Shown here one piece after another: positions 6,578 through 11,344 of a DNA stretch of 11,344 nucleotides. Positions within the stretch are counted from its first letter, which is position 1. The number at the start of each line of letters is the position of its first letter. This DNA comes from SNAP01 sp049671745. Lineage in GTDB: Bacteria; Bacteroidota; Bacteroidia; Bacteroidales; Marinifilaceae. A program made the translations under genes and the position numbers. The stretch is from positions 1 through 11,344 of the forward strand of contig JBATVL010000002.1 of assembly GCA_049671745.1 (NCBI GenBank), read 5' to 3'. A model generated the notes under the pieces. The model made no database searches and was not told where the DNA came from. It worked only from the letters and a program-made list of their open reading frames with translations.

Positions 6578-6612
6578 CAAAAATAATCTATCTTATTGAA
6601 AAATAAGCATAA
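6578..6612 (-). promoter_or_regulatory. Probable gpmI promoter with inverted repeat in the spacer
   Basis: On the minus strand TATTTTTG (6585-6578) matches TAnnTTTG and lies about 38 nt before the ATG. At -33 there is GCTT rather than TTG, 19 nt upstream. A perfect 6-bp inverted repeat (CTTATT at 6592-6597, AATAAG at 6602-6607, loop GAAA) fills most of the spacer and could be an operator or chance in AT-rich DNA. Confidence 0.5.
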
Positions 6613-6992
6613 AGCATATCTTTTTGCTTCTCATTCTGCGAAAACGTTTGTTTCTATTGTGGATTATTTCCTTAATTTTCTTTTATATCCTAATATGATT
6701 CTGAATAATAATTCTTTAGAAAGAACAATAACATAAATGAATGTATATCAAGTTAGGGTTAAGTTTGTTTAAAGTTTGTTTTTAGACTGGATGATTAGTG
6801 TTTTGCTTTCACTCTGTTAGTACTAAATACATACTCTGTATATACTGTTTTCGTATTAGCTGCGTATTAGCTGCGTGTTAGCTGCGTATTAGCTGCGCAT
6901 ACACAGGACAATGTAAGGATATTGTGGGAGCATATAGAGAATATTGAGAGGGTGTTAGGAAATGTTGCTAAGTCTTTACACGAAATGTATGT
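6613..6992. other. Gene-free stretch between gpmI and tRNA-Phe
   Basis: About 380 nt with stops in all frames and no ORF of more than a few dozen codons. The one clear structure is the 11-bp tandem repeat at 6853-6896. The rest is AT-rich with no promoter-terminator pair that would mark a small RNA. It may be relic sequence. Confidence 0.5.
6853..6896. repeat. Tandem repeat, 4 x 11 bp
   Basis: Four head-to-tail copies of GTATTAGCTGC lie at 6853-6863, 6864-6874, 6875-6885 and 6886-6896. The third has one change (GTGTTAGCTGC). The block is richer in GC than its surroundings and each unit holds an AGCT palindrome. It is intergenic, 313 nt upstream of the gpmI start and 144 nt from tRNA-Phe. A perfect short-period array like this may vary in copy number between strains. 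Confidence 0.95.
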
Positions 6993-7027
6993 AAAAAAAA
7001 ACAGTTACAGACCTAAGTCTATAACTG
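6993..7027 (-). terminator. Rho-independent terminator of tRNA-Phe
   Basis: Minus-strand 11-bp stem (7027-7017 with 7012-7002, one G-U pair), a 4-nt loop TTAG and nine T (7001-6993). It begins 12 nt after the tRNA 3' end and is the clearest sign that the tRNA is a single-gene unit. Confidence 0.92.
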
Positions 7028-7039
7028 CTTGTTTAACGG

Positions 7040-7112
7040 TGGTGCCACCTGGAATCGAACCGGGGACACATGGATTTTCAGTCCATTGCTCTACCAACTG
7101 AGCTATGGCACC
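7040..7112 (-). tRNA. tRNA-Phe (GAA)
   Basis: A 73-nt cloverleaf on the minus strand: acceptor GGTGCCA/TGGCACC, D stem GCTC/GAGC, anticodon stem ATGGA/TCCAT with loop CTGAAAA (anticodon GAA), T stem CCCGG/CCAGG with loop TTCGATT, and discriminator A. The third T-stem pair is a C-A mismatch (51-63). CCA is not fully encoded (CCG follows the discriminator). Confidence 0.96.
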
Positions 7113-7137
7113 GTTGTGCTTTGTTTCAATTGCACTG

Positions 7138-7166
7138 CAAAGATAGGCAAAATACTTTCTGTCCAA
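7138..7166 (-). promoter_or_regulatory. Promoter of tRNA-Phe
   Basis: Minus-strand -7 box TATCTTTG (7145-7138) is a full TAnnTTTG match, with TTG (7166-7164) 18 nt upstream, one short of the usual range. The -7 box lies 25 nt before the tRNA 5' end. The core CTATCTTTGCA is identical to that of tRNA-His. Confidence 0.75.
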
Positions 7167-7550
7167 AATTTCAGACTAATTATTTTATTTTTTTTTAGAC
7201 TTTTTGCCTCCATTTCTACTGTTATTGCTATTGTTATCGTAAGTTTGGTGTGCTTATCTTTCTGAAAATGAAAGTTTATAAGGTTTTTTCAAACTTTAAA
7301 GTCCAAATGTGTAGTTTTTTTGTTTATGTTTATGCAAACGTTTTAAATTTATAAAGTTTGAATTTATTAGCTATAATAAAAGATATTCTGAAAAATGCAT
7401 ATCTATGGATTTTTAAAGAATACTATTTATAAAATCATGTAACATGCTTTGGGATAGTGAAGTATCATCTTCTTTGTTTTTTGGCCATTAGGGAAATTTT
7501 TCTCTAAATGCTTATGTGAAATTATTCTAAATTATTCTTTATCTTACTTA
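7167..7550. other. Gene-free AT-rich stretch between tRNA-Phe and sdhC
   Basis: No convincing protein gene is seen in these 384 nt. A rightward open frame that begins inside the complement of tRNA-Phe runs to 7265 but is not a gene. Small inverted repeats are present: AGATAT/ATATCT near 7381-7404, the odd palindrome CATGTAACATG at 7436-7446, and a 7-bp stem at 7490-7505. None has the layout of a known riboswitch that I recognise. Confidence 0.45.
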
Positions 7551-7577
7551 TCTACAAAAATGTAGATACTTTTGTAG
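7544..7577 (+). promoter_or_regulatory. sdhCAB promoter with nested inverted repeats (candidate operator)
   Basis: The -7 box TACTTTTG (7567-7574) matches TAnnTTTG. A TTA at 7544-7546, 20 nt upstream, is a weak -33. A perfect palindrome TCTACA-AAAA-TGTAGA (7551-7566) ends exactly where the -7 box begins. A second, overlapping inverted repeat pairs CTACAAAA (7552-7559) with TTTTGTAG (7570-7577) and covers the -7 box itself. TGTAG therefore occurs twice, 12 nt apart. This is where a dimeric repressor would bind, but no regulator is identified. Confidence 0.6.
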
Positions 7578-7588
7578 GATTGATAACG

Positions 7589-7605
7589 ATTAGAATTTAT
7601 CTAAT
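7589..7605 (+). promoter_or_regulatory. Small hairpin in the sdhC leader
   Basis: ATTAGA (7589-7594) and TCTAAT (7600-7605) form a perfect 6-bp stem with a 5-nt loop, about 10 nt after the expected transcription start and 29 nt before the sdhC ATG. It may affect message stability or start-site access. It is AT-rich and could be chance. Confidence 0.3.
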
Positions 7606-7634
7606 TATTAGTATAACTTAAATGTTTTAAACTT

Positions 7635-8318
7635 ATGAGTGGTTTTATGACATCATCTATCGGGAAGAAAGTTGTGATGAGTGTATCAGGACTTTTCCTT
7701 ATTGTGTTTTTGTTAGTTCACCTAACATTGAATTTATTTTTAGTATTCGATGATAGTGGTGACCTTTTTAACATGGGCGCGCATTTCATGGGTACAAATC
7801 CTTTAATCAAGATTATGGAGCCAGTGCTTGCACTAGGTTTTATTATTCATATGATTTGGGCTGCTGTATTAACTTTACAGAACATGAAAGCAAGACCTAT
7901 TAAGTATGCTGTGCAGAAATCTAGTGCAAACAGTTCTTGGGCTTCAAGAAACATGTTTATCTTAGGTGGTACAGTGTTAACTTTCTTAGTTCTTCACATC
8001 TTTAACTTCTACTGGAAGATTAAAGTATCAGGATCTCCTTTATTAGAAGAGGTTCATGTTAATGGTGTAGCTATGGAGAATGCTTATCTTTTAGTGTCTA
8101 CACTATTTAAAGGAAGTGCTCTTTATTGTGTGATTTACATGCTAGGTGCAGCTTTCTTAGGATTGCATTTAACTCACGGTTTTTGGTCGGCATTCCAATC
8201 AGTTGGATTCTCGAACGATGCTTGGAGAAAGAGATTAGGTTATGTATCTTATTTCTTTGCTATCGTAATTGGCTTGGGATTTGCAATTATCCCATTGTAT
8301 TTCATGATTAAATTTTAA
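7635..8318 (+). CDS. sdhC: Succinate dehydrogenase/fumarate reductase, di-heme cytochrome b subunit
   Basis: A 227-residue membrane anchor of the b558 type (as in Bacillus SdhC and Wolinella FrdC), carrying two hemes and the quinone site. Five helices are visible at about residues 14-36, 62-83, 107-128, 160-182 and 203-225. Histidines fit for axial heme ligands are H29, H72, H121 and H178 or H181 (LHLTHGFWS), one in each of the first four helices, as in the family. This single protein replaces the separate SdhC and SdhD of the E. coli type. The start gives MSGFMTSSIGKKVVMSVSG, usual for this group. The leader is AT-rich without a Shine-Dalgarno sequence. sdhA follows after 19 nt. Confidence 0.95.
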   Translation: MSGFMTSSIGKKVVMSVSGLFLIVFLLVHLTLNLFLVFDDSGDLFNMGAHFMGTNPLIKIMEPVLALGFIIHMIWAAVLTLQNMKARPIKYAVQKSSANSSWASRNMFILGGTVLTFLVLHIFNFYWKIKVSGSPLLEEVHVNGVAMENAYLLVSTLFKGSALYCVIYMLGAAFLGLHLTHGFWSAFQSVGFSNDAWRKRLGYVSYFFAIVIGLGFAIIPLYFMIKF

Positions 8319-8337
8319 CCCAAATTAATTAAAGGTT

Positions 8338-10278
8338 ATGACAGTATTAAATTCAAAGATTCCTGAAGGACCAATAGAACAAAAATGGTCTAAGCATAAG
8401 TCTGCTATTAAGGTAGTAAGTCCTGCTAACAAAAGGAAATTAGATATAATAGTAGTAGGAACTGGTTTAGCTGGTGGATCTGCTGCTGCTTCTTTTGCTG
8501 AGATGGGATATAATGTGAAAGCTTTCTGTTACCAGGATTCTGGTCGTAGAGCTCACTCTATCGCAGCTCAGGGTGGTATTAATGCCGCTAAAAATTATCA
8601 AAATGATAATGACTCTGTTTACAGATTATTTTATGATACTGTAAAAGGAGGAGATTATAGAGCTCGTGAGGCAAACGTTTATCGTTTAGCTGAAGTATCG
8701 GGTGATATTATTGACCAATGTGTTGCTCAAGGTGTTCCTTTCGCACGTGAATATGGTGGTACTTTATCTAACCGTTCATTCGGTGGTGTATTAGTATCTC
8801 GTACTTTTTACGCTCGTGGACAAACTGGACAACAGTTATTGTTAGGTGCTTACTCTGCTATGAATCGCCAAATTGCTAAAGGTGGTATCACAATGTATGA
8901 GAGACACGAAATGCTTGATATCGTTAAGGTTGATGGTAAAGCTAGAGGTATAATCGCAAGAGACCTTGTTACTGGTAAGATTGAAAGATTCGGTGCTCAT
9001 GCTGTTGTTCTTGCAACAGGTGGTTACGGTAACGTATTCTTCTTATCTACTAATGCAATGGGTTGTAATGGTGGTGCTGCATGGCAAGCGTATAAGCAAG
9101 GAGCTGTTATGGCTAACCCTTGTTTCGTACAAATTCACCCTACTTGTATTCCTATGCATGGAGAACAACAGTCTAAGTTAACTCTTATGTCTGAGTCGTT
9201 GAGAAACGATGGTCGTGTTTGGGTTCCTAAAAGAAAAGAAGATGCTATCAAGCTTCAAAAAGGCGAGATGGGTCCTAATGATGTAAAAGAAGAAGATAGA
9301 GATTTTTATCTTGAGAGACGTTACCCTTCTTATGGTAACCTTGTTCCTCGTGACGTTGCATCTCGTGCTGCTAAAGAAAGATGTGATGCTGGTTTCGGGG
9401 TTAACGGTACTGGTAAAGCAGTTTATCTTGATTTTAAATATGCTATAGATCGTTTAGGTTTAGATACTATTAAAGGACGTTATGGTAACCTTTTCCAAAT
9501 GTACGAAAAGATTACTGATGTTAATCCTTATGGTGAGCCAATGCAAATTTATCCAGCTATTCACTACACTATGGGTGGTACTTGGGTTGATTATAACTGT
9601 ATGACTACTGTTCCTGGATTATATTCTATTGGTGAGTCTAACTTCTCTGATCACGGAGCTAACCGTTTAGGTGCTTCTGCTCTTATGCAAGGTCTTGCTG
9701 ATGGTTATTTCGTATTACCTTATACTATTGGTGATTATTTAGCTGATGAGATTCAAGTTCCTAGAATTGATACTAATTCTAAAGAATTTGTTACTGCAGA
9801 GAAAAATGTTAATGATAGATTACACCTTCTTTTTGATATTAAGGGTACTAAATCTGTAGATCATTTCCATAGAGAGTTAGGTAAGATTATGTGGGAACAC
9901 GTTGGAATGGCTCGTAATGAAAAAGGTCTTAAAATAGCTATCAAATTAATTGCAGAGCTTAAGAAGGCATTTTATTCTGATGTTCGTATTCCTGGTGATT
10001 TTGATGCAATGAATGCTGAGCTTGAGAAAGCTGGTAGAGTTGCTGACTTTATAGACTTTGGTGCACTTATGGCTCATGATGCTCTTGACAGAAAAGAATC
10101 TTGTGGTGGTCACTACCGTGAGGAATCTGTTACTGAAGAGGGTGAAGCTAAAAGAGATGATGATAACTTCTTATATGTTTCTGCTTGGGAGTATAAAGGT
10201 GAAGATCAAGCTCCAGTGCTTAACAAAGAAGAATTAGAATTTAAAGATATTGAATTGACTCAACGTTCATATAAGTAA
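8338..10278 (+). CDS. sdhA: Succinate dehydrogenase/fumarate reductase flavoprotein subunit
   Basis: A 646-residue catalytic subunit with covalent FAD that interconverts succinate and fumarate on the cytoplasmic face of the membrane. Visible motifs are the dinucleotide fold VVGTGLAGGSAAASF (39-53), H73 in RAHSIAAQGGINAA as the expected covalent FAD ligand, and HPTC (267-270). The PRDVASR segment (337-343) should hold the catalytic arginine. H409 in HYTMGG and R443 in SDHGANRLGASAL are the expected substrate contacts. No key residue is missing and the length is normal for the SdhA type paired with a five-helix SdhC. AAAGG lies 3 nt before the ATG. Codons are strongly T-ending (GGT, GCT, CGT), unlike dacB, which points to high expression. 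In fermentative Bacteroidales the enzyme acts mainly as fumarate reductase; direction cannot be read from sequence. Confidence 0.98.
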   Translation: MTVLNSKIPEGPIEQKWSKHKSAIKVVSPANKRKLDIIVVGTGLAGGSAAASFAEMGYNVKAFCYQDSGRRAHSIAAQGGINAAKNYQNDNDSVYRLFYDTVKGGDYRAREANVYRLAEVSGDIIDQCVAQGVPFAREYGGTLSNRSFGGVLVSRTFYARGQTGQQLLLGAYSAMNRQIAKGGITMYERHEMLDIVKVDGKARGIIARDLVTGKIERFGAHAVVLATGGYGNVFFLSTNAMGCNGGAAWQAYKQGAVMANPCFVQIHPTCIPMHGEQQSKLTLMSESLRNDGRVWVPKRKEDAIKLQKGEMGPNDVKEEDRDFYLERRYPSYGNLVPRDVASRAAKERCDAGFGVNGTGKAVYLDFKYAIDRLGLDTIKGRYGNLFQMYEKITDVNPYGEPMQIYPAIHYTMGGTWVDYNCMTTVPGLYSIGESNFSDHGANRLGASALMQGLADGYFVLPYTIGDYLADEIQVPRIDTNSKEFVTAEKNVNDRLHLLFDIKGTKSVDHFHRELGKIMWEHVGMARNEKGLKIAIKLIAELKKAFYSDVRIPGDFDAMNAELEKAGRVADFIDFGALMAHDALDRKESCGGHYREESVTEEGEAKRDDDNFLYVSAWEYKGEDQAPVLNKEELEFKDIELTQRSYK

Positions 10279-10282
10279 GATT

Positions 10283-11044
10283 ATGGCAGATATAACATTA
10301 AAAGAGTTAACTTTAAAGATATGGCGTCAGAAAGATGCTAAATCTAAAGGTGCATTTGAAACATATAAAGTACATGATATCTCTCAGGGAACATCTTTCC
10401 TAGAGATGTTAGATATATTGAATGAGCAATTAATTAACGAAAACAAAGAGCCTGTATACTTCGATCACGATTGTAGAGAAGGTATATGTGGTATGTGCTC
10501 GTTATTTATTAACGGTAGAGCTCACGGAGCTGATACTGAAATTACTACTTGTCAGTTACACATGAGAAAGTTCAGCGAGGGTGAGACGATTACTATCGAA
10601 CCTTGGAGAACTGGTGCTTTCCCAGTGTTAAAAGATTTAACTGTAGACAGAGATGCTTACGAGAAAATCCAACAAGCTGGTGGTTATGTTTCAGTAAATA
10701 CTGGTGGTGTTCCTGATGGTAATGCAATTCCTATTGGTACTGACGATGCAGAAGAGTCTATGGACGCTGCTGCTTGTATCGGTTGTGGAGCTTGCGCTGC
10801 TACATGTAAGAATGGATCAGCTATGTTATTCGTTGCTGCTAAAGTTTCTCAGTACGCTATGTTACCTCAAGGTAAAGTAGAGGCTTCTAGAAGAGCTAAA
10901 GCAATGGTTGCAAAAATGGATGAACTAGGTTTCGGTAACTGTACTAACACAGGTGCTTGTGAAATTGAGTGTCCTAAGAGTATCTCTATACAGCATATCG
11001 CTAGATTAAACAGAGAATTTCTTTGCGCTACTATTAAAGAGTAA
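10283..11044 (+). CDS. sdhB: Succinate dehydrogenase/fumarate reductase iron-sulfur subunit
   Basis: A 253-residue electron-transfer subunit linking the flavin of SdhA to the hemes of SdhC. The N-terminal ferredoxin domain binds a [2Fe-2S] cluster through C64, C69 and C72 (CREGICGMC) and C90 (TTCQLHMR). The 17-residue gap before C90, longer than the 11 of E. coli, is normal for the Bacteroidota/actinobacterial type. The C-terminal domain has C165-x2-C168-x2-C171-x3-C175, then C220, C226 and C230. By analogy, C165, C168, C171 and C230 hold the [4Fe-4S] cluster, and C175, C220 and C226 the [3Fe-4S] cluster. It starts 4 nt after the sdhA stop and ends the operon just before a strong terminator. 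Confidence 0.97.
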   Translation: MADITLKELTLKIWRQKDAKSKGAFETYKVHDISQGTSFLEMLDILNEQLINENKEPVYFDHDCREGICGMCSLFINGRAHGADTEITTCQLHMRKFSEGETITIEPWRTGAFPVLKDLTVDRDAYEKIQQAGGYVSVNTGGVPDGNAIPIGTDDAEESMDAAACIGCGACAATCKNGSAMLFVAAKVSQYAMLPQGKVEASRRAKAMVAKMDELGFGNCTNTGACEIECPKSISIQHIARLNREFLCATIKE

Positions 11045-11067
11045 GTTTTATTCTGAGATATATATAG

Positions 11068-11097
11068 AAAGGCTAGTCTTCGGACTGGCCTTTTTTT
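11068..11097 (+). terminator. Rho-independent terminator of sdhCAB
   Basis: An 11-bp stem (11068-11078 with 11083-11093, one G-U pair) closed by a stable TTCG tetraloop and followed by T residues to 11097. It lies 24 nt after the sdhB stop. Confidence 0.93.
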
Positions 11098-11191
11098 GTT
11101 TTGTGATATGGTGGATATTATTGTTTTAGAATGACTTAGAGAAGTGTATTGAAAATAATTCAAAGAAAAGCTAAAAAAAGTCCTAAAACTC

Positions 11192-11222
11192 TTGCGGGCA
11201 GAGAGAATTCTTCCTATATTTG
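11192..11222 (+). promoter_or_regulatory. Promoter of tRNA-Asn
   Basis: TTG (11192-11194), exactly 20 nt, then TATATTTG (11215-11222): a complete match to the Bacteroidota promoter pattern. An A-rich tract (AAAAAAAGTCCTAAAA, 11173-11188) lies just upstream of the TTG. Transcription should start near 11229, giving a leader of about 36 nt before the tRNA. Confidence 0.85.
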
Positions 11223-11264
11223 CATCGCAATAGGGAACAAAACGTGATCTTTTGCAAAGAGCAT

Positions 11265-11336
11265 TCCTCGATAGCTCAGCGGTAGAGCAGTAGACTGTTA
11301 ATCTATTGGTCGTAGGTTCAAATCCTACTCGAGGAG
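11265..11336 (+). tRNA. tRNA-Asn (GTT)
   Basis: A complete 72-nt cloverleaf: acceptor TCCTCGA/TCGAGGA with discriminator G, D stem GCTC/GAGC, anticodon stem GTAGA/TCTAT with loop CTGTTAA (anticodon GTT), and a perfect T stem GTAGG/CCTAC with loop TTCAAAT. CCA is not encoded. No terminator is visible before the window ends, so it may be the first of a tRNA cluster. Confidence 0.96.
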
Positions 11337-11344
11337 CAAAAAGC

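Noticed and set aside
7029..7265. 78-codon plus-strand open frame across tRNA-Phe
   Set aside because: It starts inside the complement of the tRNA, crosses its promoter, and the product is low-complexity hydrophobic sequence from T-rich DNA.
7436..7446. Odd palindrome CATGTAACATG in the spacer before sdhC
   Set aside because: Too short and about 130 nt from the sdhC promoter; expected by chance at this length scale.
10867..11163. 98-codon minus-strand open frame opposite the sdhB end
   Set aside because: It runs antisense through sdhB, the sdhCAB terminator and intergenic DNA, and shows no recognisable domain.
1..11344. Defence island, prophage, CRISPR or mobile element
   Set aside because: No cas, integrase, transposase, toxin or restriction gene is seen, and there is no array of spaced repeats. 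The 11-bp tandem repeat has no spacers and is not a CRISPR.

Overview
The window looks like chromosomal DNA from a low-GC member of the Bacteroidales (Bacteroidota). The evidence is the gene content (an SdhC-SdhA-SdhB set of the five-helix cytochrome b type, DUF3109 and YkgJ-type Cys-cluster proteins) and promoters that fit the Bacteroidota pattern TTG, about 20 nt, TAnnTTTG. Most genes also have AT-rich leaders with no clear Shine-Dalgarno sequence. Genus cannot be fixed from the sequence alone. Most of it is ordinary housekeeping DNA. I see no transposase, integrase, CRISPR array or defence cluster.

Layout. Positions 1-1914 (+) hold the 3' end of xseA, then xseB and a dacB-type carboxypeptidase, packed tightly enough to be one operon. 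Positions 1944-3337 (-) hold an EamA-family exporter whose end overlaps the start of a YkgJ-type Cys-cluster protein. A tRNA-His follows at 3463-3536 (-), with its own promoter and terminator. Positions 3631-4497 (-) encode a DUF3109 Cys-cluster protein followed by a small three-helix membrane protein. A lone 75-residue protein with a complete RING-type (C3HC4) spacing of zinc ligands lies at 4758-4985 (+). It ends in a strong hairpin that probably also terminates gpmI (5020-6540, -), the cofactor-independent phosphoglycerate mutase.

Positions 6541-7634 are almost free of protein genes. They hold the gpmI promoter, a four-copy 11-bp tandem repeat, tRNA-Phe with promoter and terminator, and a long AT-rich leader region. 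From 7635 to 11044 (+) runs sdhC-sdhA-sdhB, the membrane-bound succinate dehydrogenase/fumarate reductase, preceded by a promoter wrapped in nested inverted repeats and closed by a UUCG-loop terminator. A promoter and tRNA-Asn end the window.

Functionally, gpmI (lower glycolysis) and sdhCAB (fumarate/succinate step, and the main route to succinate in fermentative relatives) are central metabolism. The xse genes are DNA repair and dacB is cell-wall maintenance. The least explained items are the RING-like mini-protein, the two related Cys-cluster proteins within 2.5 kb, the 11-bp repeat, and the palindromes at the sdh promoter. The three tRNA promoters share an 11-nt core, CTAT(A/C)TTTGCA.
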